Source of the DNA: an uncultured Clostridia bacterium
GTDB taxonomy: Bacteria > Bacillota > Clostridia > TANB77 > CAG-508
Direction of reading: 5' to 3'
DNA length: 35,667 bases
Assembly (NCBI GenBank): GCA_944391955.1
Contig: CALXVG010000011.1
Coordinates: 1 to 35,667, forward strand
Positions within the stretch are counted from its first letter, which is position 1; every line of letters begins with the position of its first letter. Of the stretch, positions 1-9,988 are shown piece by piece. A program made the position numbers and the translations under genes. The notes under the pieces are model-generated. The model saw nothing but the letters and a program-made list of their open reading frames with translations. It did no database searches and was not told the origin of the DNA.

Positions 1-23
1 CATACAAAATAATGACCTTCTAA

Positions 24-216
24 AATCGATTTTAAGCCGTTTTTATTTTAGGTTCGACAAATTACTTGTTTAAAATTTAAACTTAAATATTGATTTTAGA
101 AAATTATTATTAAAAGTAGATTTTTCTGCAGAGATTACTATTATACATAAATATATGAAAAAAGCCTAAAAAGTGGCAAAAAAACGACGCACGAGAATCG
201 ATTTTAAGGCGTTTTT
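24..216. repeat. Imperfect 21-bp direct repeat pair (24-44 and 196-216)
   Basis: The two copies begin AATCGATTTTAAG and end CGTTTTT. They match at 20 of 21 positions, the single difference being C at 37 against G at 209. Each has an ATCGAT core followed by a T run. The spacing is 172 bp. No coding sequence lies between them and no transposase is near, so the origin is unknown. Confidence 0.5.
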
Positions 217-571
217 TAAAATTAGCCATATAGTTTGTTGTCTGTGAAATAAGGCAAATATAGAGAAATAGGCATTTTGGAGATTTTTGAAAAATTTTTC
301 ATATTATAAAGTTATAAAGGAATAATTTATATAATGAAATAAAATTTATAGATACAATTAAAATAACAGATTAAAAATAAAATAGATAACAAATTATATA
401 AGAATATTAATATAACAGTAATACAAACAACTTATAATAATAATGAATATAATATAAATATAATAAGAAAATAAAGATATATAAATGTATATTAGTGTAT
501 AAGCAGCTAAAAGCCTTGAATTAGTAGAAGTAGAGGTTTATGGCTGTTTTATATTATGCTCCTATCTCTTT

Positions 572-597
572 TTGCACAAAACTTTGATTTTGTGCAA
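572..597 (-). terminator. Possible terminator hairpin after the phosphatase gene
   Basis: A perfect 10-bp inverted repeat (TTGCACAAAA / TTTTGTGCAA, loop of 6) lies about 40 bases past the stop of the phosphatase gene. No long U tract follows it on the minus strand, so intrinsic termination is only possible. It could equally stabilise the transcript end. Confidence 0.35.
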
Positions 598-639
598 TGT
601 TATATTCTATACTTTTTCTCTCTTCTGTCCTTTTGAAAT

Positions 640-1116
640 TTATATTTTCAATGTTTTTTTCAAATATTTTATAAATCCTTCACAGCCTTCTACTATATCA
701 TTATAAGTAATCTCAAAATTTCTTGTATACCAGGGATCTGCAATATCTCTTGGATTATCAGAATAATCTAAGAGTTTAGATATTTTATTATCAACATCAT
801 CCCCTACTATTCTTTTTATATCTCTAATATTTGAATCTTCCATTCCAATTATAAAATCATAATTTTTATAATCTTCAGTTGTTATTCTTGTTGCTTCTCT
901 TTTGCTAAAAGGAATATTTTTTTCTATTAACTTAGCTCTGGTTCCATAATGAATATCATTACCTATTTCTTCATAACTTGTTGCTGCAGATCTTATAATA
1001 AACTTGTTACTTAATCCCATTTTATCTATCATGTTTTTTAATATAAATTCAGCCATTGGTGAACGGCATATATTACCTAAGCACACAAATAATACTTTTA
1101 TTTTCAAATCTGACAT
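640..1116 (-). CDS. Low-molecular-weight protein tyrosine phosphatase
   Basis: The protein has 158 residues, the usual family size. The N-terminal phosphate-binding loop CLGNICRS has the nucleophile Cys12 and the transition-state Arg18. The general acid sits in the motif IADPWY, Asp127. These features define the cytosolic low-molecular-weight phosphatase family, which removes phosphate from tyrosine and, in some Firmicutes (YwlE), from arginine. Residue Ile16 in the loop may bear on that choice, since a residue at this position tunes YwlE specificity; this is an inference. The ATG follows AAGGAG with 8-nt spacing. The gene lies 34 bases after rho on the same strand and is probably co-transcribed with it. 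Arsenate reductase was considered, but no extra cysteine redox pair is seen. Confidence 0.9.
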   Translation of the reverse strand: MSDLKIKVLFVCLGNICRSPMAEFILKNMIDKMGLSNKFIIRSAATSYEEIGNDIHYGTRAKLIEKNIPFSKREATRITTEDYKNYDFIIGMEDSNIRDIKRIVGDDVDNKISKLLDYSDNPRDIADPWYTRNFEITYNDIVEGCEGFIKYLKKTLKI

Positions 1117-1150
1117 ACATAAAGCTCCTTTTTTAGTATCTAAACATTTT

Positions 1151-2464
1151 TTATTTGTTATTATTTAAAAATAATTTTACTCTTTCTAAAAATTCTAAAT
1201 TATTTTTTGTTGTTACTATTTGTTCCATAATTTGTTCTGTCATCTCTTGAGTATTCATATTTGCCATTGTTTTTCTTAAAGCAAAAATTGTATCTAATTC
1301 GTCTTTAGATAATAGTAATTCTTCTTTTCTTGTTCCAGACTTATTTATGTCAATTGCTGGGAAAATACGTTTTTCTGATAATTTTCTATCTAGATGTACT
1401 TCCATATTTCCAGTCCCTTTAAATTCTTCAAAAATCACATCATCCATTCTACTTCCAGTTTCAACCAAAGCAGTTGCAAGAATTGTTAAACTACCAGCAT
1501 TTTCAGTGTTTCTTGCAGCTCCAAAAAATCTTTTTGGTTTATGTAATGCTGCAGGATCTAAACCACCTGATAGTGTTCTTCCTGATGCAGGAACCACTAA
1601 ATTATAAGCTCTGGCTAATCTAGTTATACTATCTAATAATATAACTACATCTTTATTTTGTTCAGTAAGTCTTTTAGCTCTTTCTAAAACCATTTCTGCT
1701 ACTTTAACATGGTGTTCAGGTAATTCATCAAAAGTAGAATAAATAACATCTCCCTTAATTGAACGTTTCATATCTGTTACTTCTTCTGGTCTTTCATCAA
1801 TTAATAATACAATTAGTTCAACATCTGGGTTATTCGTAGTAATACTATTTGCAATTTTCTTTAATATTGTGGTTTTACCAGCTTTTGGAGGTGCAACAAT
1901 CATTCCTCTTTGCCCCTTACCGATTGGGCATAATAAATCCATAATTCTCATAGTATATTCAGAATTAGTAGTTTCTAATTTAATTCTCTCTTTTGGATAA
2001 ATTGGTATTAAATTATCAAAGTTTGGACGTTTCATTGCTTTTTCAGGATGTTGGTCATTAACAGAACCAACAAAAATCAATGCTGGAAATTTTTCCCCTT
2101 CCTTTGGTGTTCTCTTAATGCCTTTTACTTTATCTCCTGTATTTAGTCTAAATCTTTTAATTTGAACAGGTGATACATAAACATCTTTTACAGTTGGAAG
2201 ATAGTTTTCTCCTCTCAAAAATCCATAACCATCAGGCAAAACCTCTAAAATTCCCTCTACTACCTCATCAGATTCACTAGTTAATTTATAGCCTTCCTCT
2301 GTAGTAATTTCCTTAAAATCATTTTCTACATTTTCTTCTAATGTTTTCTCATGTTCATTTAAAATATTTATAAGTTCCTCTTTCTTAAATTTAGAAATGT
2401 TTTTTAAGCCTTCTTCTTTAGCCTTTTCTTTTAATTCAGCTAATGATAAATCATCAAAATTCAT
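1151..2464 (-). CDS. rho: Transcription termination factor Rho
   Basis: This is the hexameric RNA-dependent ATPase that ends transcription at Rho-dependent sites. Visible parts in order are an N-terminal Rho-N (SAP-like) helical segment (about residues 1-40), a charged linker, a cold-shock-like RNA-binding domain with GYGFLRG, and a RecA-type ATPase domain with Walker [10 protein letters not shown] near residue 195. The distal part contains [10 protein letters not shown] and SGGLDP, which are Rho hallmarks. The chosen ATG (2464) is preceded by AAAGGGG at 11 nt. An in-frame ATG at 2485 overlaps that ribosome site and is unlikely to be used. This start gives 437 residues. It follows divIC after a weak hairpin and precedes the phosphatase gene. 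Confidence 0.96.
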   Translation of the reverse strand: MNFDDLSLAELKEKAKEEGLKNISKFKKEELINILNEHEKTLEENVENDFKEITTEEGYKLTSESDEVVEGILEVLPDGYGFLRGENYLPTVKDVYVSPVQIKRFRLNTGDKVKGIKRTPKEGEKFPALIFVGSVNDQHPEKAMKRPNFDNLIPIYPKERIKLETTNSEYTMRIMDLLCPIGKGQRGMIVAPPKAGKTTILKKIANSITTNNPDVELIVLLIDERPEEVTDMKRSIKGDVIYSTFDELPEHHVKVAEMVLERAKRLTEQNKDVVILLDSITRLARAYNLVVPASGRTLSGGLDPAALHKPKRFFGAARNTENAGSLTILATALVETGSRMDDVIFEEFKGTGNMEVHLDRKLSEKRIFPAIDINKSGTRKEELLLSKDELDTIFALRKTMANMNTQEMTEQIMEQIVTTKNNLEFLERVKLFLNNNK

Positions 2465-2555
2465 AATTAATGTAGCCCCTTTCATATATTATTTATTATT
2501 TTAATTTTTTGGAATTGTTTAAAGATAAAAAATATTAGAAACAATTATAAATATA

Positions 2556-2576
2556 AAGGTGGAATAAAACCACCTT
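2556..2576 (-). terminator. Hairpin between divIC and rho
   Basis: The sequence shows a 7-bp inverted repeat AAGGTGG / CCACCTT with a 7-base loop just after the divIC stop. On the minus strand only a short broken T run follows. It is probably a weak terminator that separates the sporulation/division genes from rho. Confidence 0.45.
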
Positions 2577-2579
2577 CTA

Positions 2580-2861
2580 TTATATATCTATAAATACTTT
2601 TTCATTTGGTAAATACATGTCTAATTTTTCTCTAGCGATTTTTTCTATATATTCTTCAGAATTAATATTTTCTTTAGTCTCATATAAAGTTTCTCTATAA
2701 GCAATCTTTTCCTCTATCTGACCTTGATAATAATCCTGTGATTTTTCATATGAATTAAGTATACTTTGTTGATGTAAAAAAATATAAATTATGTATATTG
2801 CAATAGCAACAAAGAATACTTTTTTTAATGTTTTTCTCTTCTTATTAGAGTTCTTTTTCAT
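2580..2861 (-). CDS. divIC: Septum formation initiator, DivIC/FtsB family
   Basis: This is a 93-residue bitopic protein with a basic cytoplasmic start (MKKNSNKKRKTLKK), one membrane segment at about residues 15-29, and a predicted coiled coil outside. The C-terminal part with EYIEKIAREKLDMYLPNE matches the conserved end of the DivIC/FtsB family, which joins FtsL and DivIB/FtsQ at the division septum. It sits directly after yabP and yabQ, the same order as in Bacillus subtilis (yabP-yabQ-divIC), which supports the name. The start is supported by AAGGAG six bases upstream. Confidence 0.88.
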   Translation of the reverse strand: MKKNSNKKRKTLKKVFFVAIAIYIIYIFLHQQSILNSYEKSQDYYQGQIEEKIAYRETLYETKENINSEEYIEKIAREKLDMYLPNEKVFIDI

Positions 2862-2921
2862 TAGTAGCTCCTTACATATAATAGTAATTATTAAATTATC
2901 CTATTATATAATTCAACAAAT

Positions 2922-3422
2922 TTATGCAAAATCCTTCTTTTCTTGCGAATTTTTATTACTAACTATACATTTTTTTACTTTTTTTATAGATTTATTTATT
3001 GGATTTGACATTTTTCTAAAAAAAATCATTATAATATTTTTAATTGGATTAAATATAAGTTTCTTAAATGTTTTCAAAATAAATTCAATTGGAAGAATTA
3101 GGGTATAGTATAATATTTTTTTTATAACTAAAATTATATCAACACAAACTTTGATATATATCTTACTGAATATAAGTAAATATGCTATAAATCCTAATAA
3201 TATACCCAAGAAAATATATAGTCTTAATTCACCATCAGTAAATTCAAAAATTGAATATATTAGTATTAGTCCACTTAGTATCCAAAATATAATGTCTTGT
3301 AAATTTGTTATAATATTTGAAAATTTAAAGCTTTTTCGTAGTATTCTGAAAGTATCAAATAATATACCAATTAATAAACCATTTAATATGAAAATAAAAA
3401 AAGTATAAACTTGATTTTGCAT
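2922..3422 (-). CDS. yabQ: Spore cortex biosynthesis protein YabQ
   Basis: The protein has 166 residues, mostly membrane-embedded. The N-terminal half shows several hydrophobic helices and the motif FDTFRILRKSF after the first helix, typical of YabQ. The second half has a further hydrophobic stretch and a lysine-rich cytoplasmic tail. In B. subtilis YabQ is made in the mother cell and is required for spore cortex formation. It starts 14 bases after yabP with AAAGGAA before the ATG. The family is recognised from length, topology, the motif and the yabP-yabQ-divIC order rather than from catalytic residues, since it has none known. Confidence 0.85.
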   Translation of the reverse strand: MQNQVYTFFIFILNGLLIGILFDTFRILRKSFKFSNIITNLQDIIFWILSGLILIYSIFEFTDGELRLYIFLGILLGFIAYLLIFSKIYIKVCVDIILVIKKILYYTLILPIEFILKTFKKLIFNPIKNIIMIFFRKMSNPINKSIKKVKKCIVSNKNSQEKKDFA

Positions 3423-3436
3423 ATAAGTATTCCTTT

Positions 3437-3736
3437 CTATTTAAAAAGTTTACCTAAAAATCCTCCAGAAGAATTCTTGTCTAGACTTTTTTCGGAATAA
3501 GATAAACTAAAAATCTTACCTTCAACAATTACTTCAGTTGTATCTAAACTTAATTTGTTTATTCTTATATTTTCTCCTTTTACAGTTAATAATCCTAACT
3601 CAGTTTCTACTATAATAATCTGGTCATCAAAACTAAGAACATCATTAACTCCTGAAATAGTTAATTTTTCTCTGTTTTCTAATATAATATTTTGAACTAT
3701 TGTACTATTTATTTGTTTTCTTTCATCAATAGTCAT
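3437..3736 (-). CDS. yabP: Sporulation protein YabP
   Basis: This is a 99-residue soluble protein of the YabP/YqfC family. The core reads ENREKLTISGVNDVLSFDD followed by a run of short beta strands that includes LLTVKGENIRINKL, the usual pattern of the family. The role in sporulation is known only genetically. A strong GGAGGAG lies before the ATG. It is the first gene of the yabP-yabQ-divIC group and lies 75 bases after spoIIM, so the four may be read together during sporulation. A sporulation sigma-factor promoter is expected but could not be identified with confidence. Confidence 0.88.
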   Translation of the reverse strand: MTIDERKQINSTIVQNIILENREKLTISGVNDVLSFDDQIIIVETELGLLTVKGENIRINKLSLDTTEVIVEGKIFSLSYSEKSLDKNSSGGFLGKLFK

Positions 3737-3811
3737 TGTATCTCTCCTCCCTACCCTATCAATAATTTATATATTAAATATAATATTCAAAAAAATAAAT
3801 TTTAGAACAAG

Positions 3812-4468
3812 TTATACATACCTAATAAAATATATTAATAAATTCTTAGATATATATGCCTCCAAAATCGAAGAAAAGATTAATAATACAAAAATGAACA
3901 AAGAAAAAATAGTATGTCTGATAATTTCTAACTTTATATTAGTTATTCTTTTATCTTGCATAATTGCTTTATACAATCTCGTTCCACTAACTCCAATAGC
4001 AACAAAACACGGAATTGCAATAATATTTTGCAATAACATTGTAGTTGTTGCAAAAATAATCCCATTCTTAGTTCCTAATCCTACTATTAATGCTGAAATT
4101 GTATATCCTAAACAAAAACCTTTAAACCCTATTATAAAATAAACAGCTATTAAACCTATTATGGTAGAACCAAAAATCCATAATAAGATACCTATAAATA
4201 GATTATTTGATATGGATTTTTGTAAAACTTGAGTTTCTTCTATATTATTTTTGTTTTTTAATGAACTTACAAAAGAATTAATATAATCTGTTGTTTCTTG
4301 AAATTTACCATTAGATAAATTATTAATAAATACAATTCCAATTAATATACCAATAATAAAGATTATACTTACAATTAAATAATCAATTAAATTATTTTGT
4401 ATATGCGAAACAAGAAAATTTCTTTTTCGAAAGTTATTTCTAGTTCTTGATTTTTTTATACTTTTCAT
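3812..4468 (-). CDS. spoIIM: Stage II sporulation protein M
   Basis: This 218-residue integral membrane protein has a basic N terminus and about five membrane helices. The conserved middle reads GFKGFCLGYTISALIVG and NIIAIPCFVAIGVSG, characteristic of SpoIIM. In sporulating Firmicutes SpoIIM, with SpoIID and SpoIIP, forms the peptidoglycan-degrading machine for septal thinning and forespore engulfment. The start has GAGGAG close upstream (short spacing). In B. subtilis spoIIM is not next to yabP, so this linkage is a clostridial-style rearrangement, which is an inference. Confidence 0.88.
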   Translation of the reverse strand: MKSIKKSRTRNNFRKRNFLVSHIQNNLIDYLIVSIIFIIGILIGIVFINNLSNGKFQETTDYINSFVSSLKNKNNIEETQVLQKSISNNLFIGILLWIFGSTIIGLIAVYFIIGFKGFCLGYTISALIVGLGTKNGIIFATTTMLLQNIIAIPCFVAIGVSGTRLYKAIMQDKRITNIKLEIIRHTIFSLFIFVLLIFSSILEAYISKNLLIYFIRYV

Positions 4469-4568
4469 GCTCTCCTCTTCTTTTTTAATTTACTATATTA
4501 TAATGGTATGTACAAGAATTTTTTATATGAATTTTATTTTAAAAAATCTTGTTTTTTCTCTTATAAGA

Positions 4569-4600
4569 AACAGGTAAAGGAATAATTTCCTTTACCTGTT
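4569..4600 (-). terminator. Terminator hairpin after the orphan membrane protein
   Basis: A 13-bp perfect inverted repeat (AACAGGTAAAGGA / TCCTTTACCTGTT, 6-base loop) lies 13 bases past the stop of the gene at 4614-5228. On the minus strand it is followed by TTTCTTAT, a modest U-rich tract. A role as intrinsic terminator is likely. Confidence 0.65.
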
Positions 4601-4613
4601 TTAAAAACAAATA

Positions 4614-5228
4614 TTAATGATTTTTTCTGCTAGCCAAGTCGTCCATTATCTTGTAAATAACGTCATACGTTATATCAGAAATGATTATACATTCTCCCTC
4701 CAACCAATCGATTATGGGATGAGCTATTATTGCAACGCTAATAATTATAATTTTAATCCATCCACTTATTGGTAGCAGTAAGTCTACTACAACAAATACA
4801 GCAAAAATTATTGTATTACATAGCAAAAGCAACCGATTATCTACATTTGGTTTTTCTAGAAAGATATTATTGCCTGTACAATCTGGTGCCAAAAGCATTG
4901 CACCTATGGTAATTGCTATAGTAATAATAGTCCACTTAAAGTTGGTAAAAATTGCATTTGCCAGTATTATGAAATGAATTATTGCATATATATATGCCCA
5001 AATTGAGTTACAATAATCCAATTCAAAAAATCCGTATGTGAAAACTGTGAAGCCATGAATTATCACCAATGTGGTAAACAGTACTGCTATTTCTGGTTTT
5101 AGCCACCATATCAACATCAGATTGATTGCGACCGACAACGAATAATACCATTGAATATTTCCTTCTCCTGAAAAGCCATATTCCGGGCCTACAATAGCCC
5201 GATGAATAATACTGAATGCTCTTTTCAT
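4614..5228 (-). CDS. Unrecognised six-helix membrane protein
   Basis: I do not recognise this 204-residue protein. It has a short amphipathic start containing GPEYGFSGEGN, then about six hydrophobic segments (near residues 28-43, 48-68, 78-93, 104-119, 133-154 and 157-175), and a mostly charged C-terminal tail ending in ASRKNH. No transporter, protease or enzyme motif stands out. The start is supported by AAAGGAG 11 bases upstream. Codon use differs from its neighbours: two of its four arginines are CGG, and TCG, GTC and ATC codons appear in a row in the N-terminal part, suggesting acquisition from another genome. It is a single-gene unit with its own promoter, a structured leader of about 150 nt and its own terminator. 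Confidence 0.7.
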   Translation of the reverse strand: MKRAFSIIHRAIVGPEYGFSGEGNIQWYYSLSVAINLMLIWWLKPEIAVLFTTLVIIHGFTVFTYGFFELDYCNSIWAYIYAIIHFIILANAIFTNFKWTIITIAITIGAMLLAPDCTGNNIFLEKPNVDNRLLLLCNTIIFAVFVVVDLLLPISGWIKIIIISVAIIAHPIIDWLEGECIIISDITYDVIYKIMDDLASRKNH

Positions 5229-5318
5229 AGTGCTAAATTCTCCTTTTCTATTAAATTGTATAAACTATGGTTATATGATTCTTGCTATCAAAAAAAATGT
5301 TTTTATTTCCCCCTTTTT

Positions 5319-5388
5319 ACAATAATTATATTGTTAAATGGCAATATATAAAACTTGCTTGTTTGCAAGATAATTAAAATTATATTGC
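5319..5388 (-). promoter_or_regulatory. Nested inverted repeats in the leader of the orphan membrane gene
   Basis: Directly after the promoter the transcript would contain an outer pair GCAATATA / TATATTGC (5342-5349 and 5381-5388). It encloses a hairpin CTTGC / GCAAG (5354-5358 and 5365-5369), and a further hairpin ACAATA / TATTGT follows at 5319-5334. The outer pair sits at the expected transcription start, so it could be a repressor operator or an RNA leader structure. No known riboswitch class is recognised. Confidence 0.45.
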
Positions 5389-5389
5389 T

Positions 5390-5418
5390 ATTTTACCATA
5401 AAATATTAAATTTTTCAA
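5390..5418 (-). promoter_or_regulatory. Sigma-A type promoter for the orphan membrane gene
   Basis: Read on the minus strand, the -35 box is TTGAAA (5413-5418), the spacer is 17 nt, and the -10 box is TAAAAT (5390-5395). It lies about 160 bases upstream of the ATG at 5228. Confidence 0.65.
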
Positions 5419-5483
5419 TGTTTCTGAATTTTATATTTATTTTATATAATATATTAACTTATTAATTTAAGATAATTTTTTTA

Positions 5484-5512
5484 CAAAAAAACAACCAGAT
5501 TTTTTTCTGATT
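5484..5512 (-). terminator. Terminator of the tRNA/5S operon
   Basis: On the minus strand a 6-bp stem AATCAG / CTGGTT with an A-rich 8-base loop is followed by GTTTTTTT. It lies about 50 bases past the end of tRNA-Leu. The stem is short, but the U tract is good. Confidence 0.55.
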
Positions 5513-5559
5513 GATTTTGTATCTTTCTGTTCTATAAAAAGTCCGAACAGATATGTAAT

Positions 5560-5642
5560 TGGTGCGGATGAAGGGACTTGAACCCCCACACCGAAGTACT
5601 GGTTCCTAAGACCAGCGCGTCTGCCAATTCCGCCACATCCGC
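5560..5642 (-). tRNA. tRNA-Leu (anticodon UAG)
   Basis: The acceptor stem GCGGATG pairs fully with CATCCGC, followed by discriminator A and an encoded CCA (5560-5562). The anticodon loop is CTTAGGA inside the stem CTGGT / ACCAG, giving UAG. A long variable arm containing ACTTCGGT marks it as a class II tRNA, as expected for leucine. It is the last gene of the RNA operon, only 6 bases after tRNA-Asn. Confidence 0.96.
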
Positions 5643-5648
5643 ATAAAA

Positions 5649-5724
5649 TGGCTCCCCAAGTTGGACTCGAACCAACGACCTATCGGTTAACAGCCGAGCG
5701 CTCTACCAACTGAGCTATTGGGGA
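5649..5724 (-). tRNA. tRNA-Asn (anticodon GUU)
   Basis: The acceptor stem TCCCCAA pairs with TTGGGGA, discriminator G and CCA are encoded (5649-5651), and the anticodon loop CTGTTAA gives GUU. The T arm contains GGTTCGAGTCC. It lies between 5S rRNA and tRNA-Leu with very short spacers, so one precursor transcript is likely. Confidence 0.96.
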
Positions 5725-5730
5725 ATATAA

Positions 5731-5845
5731 TTTGGCGATACCTATTTTCCCAGCAAGGTAACTCGCAAGTATCTTCGGCTAAAACATGCTTAACTGCTGT
5801 GTTCGGAATGGGAACAAGTGTATCCATGTTTAAATAATCACCACT
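5731..5845 (-). rRNA. rrf: 5S ribosomal RNA
   Basis: On the minus strand the terminal helix pairs TGGTGAT (5837-5843) with ATCGCCA (5733-5739). The conserved 5S segments CCCATTCCGAACAC and AAGCATG follow, and GCTGGGAAAATAGG lies near the 3' end. The length of about 115 nt is normal. No 16S or 23S gene is in the window: the 5S sits alone inside a tRNA array. Ends are given to within a few bases. Confidence 0.93.
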
Positions 5846-5911
5846 TTGCTATTATATACTATATTTTTATAAAATTCAATACTTTTTATACATTTTTTTG
5901 AAATTTTATAT

Positions 5912-5987
<76 letters not shown>

Positions 5988-5998
5988 AGTACTCTGCT

Positions 5999-6027
5999 AT
6001 TATACTATAAAACAATTTTATTTGCAA
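5999..6027 (-). promoter_or_regulatory. Strong sigma-A promoter of the tRNA/5S operon, inside a coding end
   Basis: On the minus strand the boxes are TTGCAA (6022-6027), a 17-nt spacer, and a consensus TATAAT (5999-6004). The -35 box overlaps the last sense codons of the DUF5662 gene (stop codon at 6018-6020), and the -10 box lies just past the stop. The expected start is near 5992, a few bases before tRNA-Thr. Confidence 0.75.
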
Positions 6028-6551
6028 TATTTGTTATATAAAGCTTTAAGATTCTTTTTAGTAATAGTTTCTTTTATACCTTTTTTACTTACTTCTATAT
6101 AAACCGCTTCCAAAAAATTAGCTGTTTTAACATTAACATAAGTTAAATCCTTTGTTCTGTTCCAGTACTTTAATTGACTCGAATTAGTCCACTCCTTACC
6201 TAAATATGTTTTGCCAGCTCCTAATGTATCACAAACCATTTCAACTGCATATTTATATGGTATTACCGGTGTTTTATCAGGTGCTAAAGGATCATACCAA
6301 TACTCATAGTGGTGTCTATTTTTTCCTTTATGATGTAACCAAGCAGCAGAATATCCTTTAGTCTTTTTTGCCTCAGTAATAGGGCTGTGAGTACCAACAT
6401 AAAATTTAGCAGATTCAATAAATTCTGTTGGAGAATATTTAGATAAATCATGTAATAAACCTCTAATTGGTATGCCAGCTCTTACACAAAGTTTAAAAAC
6501 ATTCCATCTATGTTTAGTGATTAAATTAAAATGTTTAATTATATTACCCAT
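6018..6551 (-). CDS. DUF5662 family protein
   Basis: This 177-residue soluble protein resembles the DUF5662 family of Firmicutes and their phages, whose function is unknown. The family pattern shows as HFNLITKHRWNVFKLC at the N terminus, then GLLHDLSKYSPTEF and a histidine-rich block with AWLHHKGKNRHHYEYW near residues 71-86. The HD dipeptide and clustered histidines suggest a metal site, which is an inference. The start follows AGGGAC with 5-nt spacing, and the ribosome site overlaps the end of dtd (gap 9 bases), so it is the last gene of the pgsA-ligA-dtd operon. Its 3' end carries the promoter for the tRNA/5S operon. Confidence 0.8.
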   Translation of the reverse strand: MGNIIKHFNLITKHRWNVFKLCVRAGIPIRGLLHDLSKYSPTEFIESAKFYVGTHSPITEAKKTKGYSAAWLHHKGKNRHHYEYWYDPLAPDKTPVIPYKYAVEMVCDTLGAGKTYLGKEWTNSSQLKYWNRTKDLTYVNVKTANFLEAVYIEVSKKGIKETITKKNLKALYNKYCK

Positions 6552-6560
6552 TTCTTGTCC

Positions 6561-6998
6561 CTATCTTTCTAATATTATTGTTACAGGTCCATCATTAAGT
6601 AGACTAACTTTCATATCTGCTCCAAAAATTCCGCATTGTACATTTTTTACTTCAGATTTACATTTTTCTTTAAAATACTCATATAAAGCATCTGCTTTTT
6701 CTGGAGATGCGGCGTTTATAAAACTTGGTCTATTTCCTGCATTGCAATCAGCATATAAAGTAAATTGAGAAACAACAAGAATTTCTCCATCAATATCTTT
6801 TACAGAAAGATTCATCTTATCATTTTCATCTTTAAAAATCCTAAGATTACAAACTTTTTTTATAAGAGCATCTGCATTTTTTTCTGTATCATCTGGTCCA
6901 ACTCCTAATAATATAAGTAATCCTGCACCTATTTTACCTGTAACTTCTCCATCTACTTTCACTTCGGCATTTGTAACCCTTTGTATGACTGCTCTCAT
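6561..6998 (-). CDS. dtd: D-aminoacyl-tRNA deacylase
   Basis: The 145-residue protein matches the standard DTD length. It removes D-amino acids (and glycine from tRNA-Ala) wrongly attached to tRNA. Key motifs are SQFTLYA at residues 77-83 and the C-terminal Gly-Pro pair at 137-138 (NDGPVT), which in DTD forms the cis-proline chirality filter. The protein begins [13 protein letters not shown], typical of the family. The ATG is preceded by AAGGAG at 7 nt. It lies 14 bases after the 78-residue gene and 9 bases before the DUF5662 gene. Confidence 0.95.
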   Translation of the reverse strand: MRAVIQRVTNAEVKVDGEVTGKIGAGLLILLGVGPDDTEKNADALIKKVCNLRIFKDENDKMNLSVKDIDGEILVVSQFTLYADCNAGNRPSFINAASPEKADALYEYFKEKCKSEVKNVQCGIFGADMKVSLLNDGPVTIILER

Positions 6999-7012
6999 TA
7001 ATATACTCCTTC

Positions 7013-7249
7013 CTATCCTTCAATTTTATATTCAATATCCTCCATAAAATCAAATAATTCTTTAACCGCTTTTAAGGTAACAATTTGATTTTTAGGATGA
7101 GGTCCTTTTTCGTTAAGATTCACTAATTGTCTTGAATAACAATTTTTTGCCAATTTAGACAACATATATCTTTTATCCATATATGTGTAATATATTTGAT
7201 AACCTTCATCAAGTTCTTTCCATAATCTCTCAAAAGTATAGCCTTCCAT
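7013..7249 (-). CDS. Small hypothetical protein between ligA and dtd
   Basis: I do not recognise this 78-residue protein. It is soluble, with no signal or membrane segment. It is rich in aromatic residues near the N terminus ([11 protein letters not shown]) and ends in an acidic helix ([17 protein letters not shown]). The ATG follows AAAGGAA at 6 nt, and only 14-15 bases separate it from each neighbour, so it is part of the operon. The pattern of a short basic and aromatic sheet followed by a helix would allow nucleic-acid binding, but this is a guess. Confidence 0.75.
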   Translation of the reverse strand: MEGYTFERLWKELDEGYQIYYTYMDKRYMLSKLAKNCYSRQLVNLNEKGPHPKNQIVTLKAVKELFDFMEDIEYKIEG

Positions 7250-7264
7250 ATTATATTCCTTTCA

Positions 7265-9848
<2,584 letters not shown>

Positions 9849-9876
9849 AAAATCACTCCTAAAATTTTATGCATAC

Positions 9877-9905
9877 ATTATATAAGAAAATTCTAAATAA
9901 AACAA
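9877..9905 (-). promoter_or_regulatory. Sigma-A type promoter of the pgsA operon
   Basis: On the minus strand, TTGTTT (9900-9905), a 17-nt spacer and a consensus TATAAT (9877-9882) lie just upstream of pgsA, leaving a leader of roughly 20-25 bases. Confidence 0.65.
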
Positions 9906-9937
9906 CTATTATTTTTAAAAATTCTTTATATATTAAT

Positions 9938-9980
9938 AAAAAAACTGTGTTATGATTTTTTCAATTTACACAGTTTTTTA
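9938..9980 (-). terminator. Terminator after the pilin/FGE-like gene
   Basis: The stem AAAAAACTGTGT / ACACAGTTTTTT encloses a loop of about 17 bases and lies just past the stop at 9989. The A and T flanks give a U tract on both strands. On the minus strand it closes the pilin/FGE-like gene. Confidence 0.75.
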
Positions 9981-9988
9981 TTAAGTTT

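Larger units (their letters stand above)
1..639. other. AT-rich intergenic region without a supported gene
   Basis: No frame on either strand carries a plausible gene. The stretch holds an imperfect direct repeat (24-44 and 196-216), an A-rich segment at about 300-490, and a 10-bp inverted repeat at 572-597 downstream of the phosphatase gene. The strong A-over-T bias on the plus strand at 300-490 could be the residue of a decayed plus-strand gene, but no readable protein remains. The region is cut by the window edge, so what lies to its left is unknown. Confidence 0.6.

Noticed and set aside
640..1116. Arsenate reductase instead of tyrosine phosphatase
   Set aside because: The loop and general acid match the phosphatase, and the redox cysteines of ArsC-type enzymes are missing; no ars genes are near.
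2791..3408. Plus-strand frames opposite divIC and yabQ
   Set aside because: They are hydrophobic shadows of AT-rich membrane protein genes and lack ribosome sites; yabQ and divIC fit known families on the other strand.
4490..4530. Sporulation sigma-E promoter before spoIIM
   Set aside because: CATACCAT resembles a sigma-E -10 box, but no -35 match lies at the right distance. Expected from biology, not shown by sequence.
5529..5552. Hairpin CTGTTC / GAACAG just past tRNA-Leu as the operon terminator
   Set aside because: The stem has a 12-base loop and no U tract after it; the hairpin at 5484-5512 with a T run is the better candidate. It may be a processing structure.
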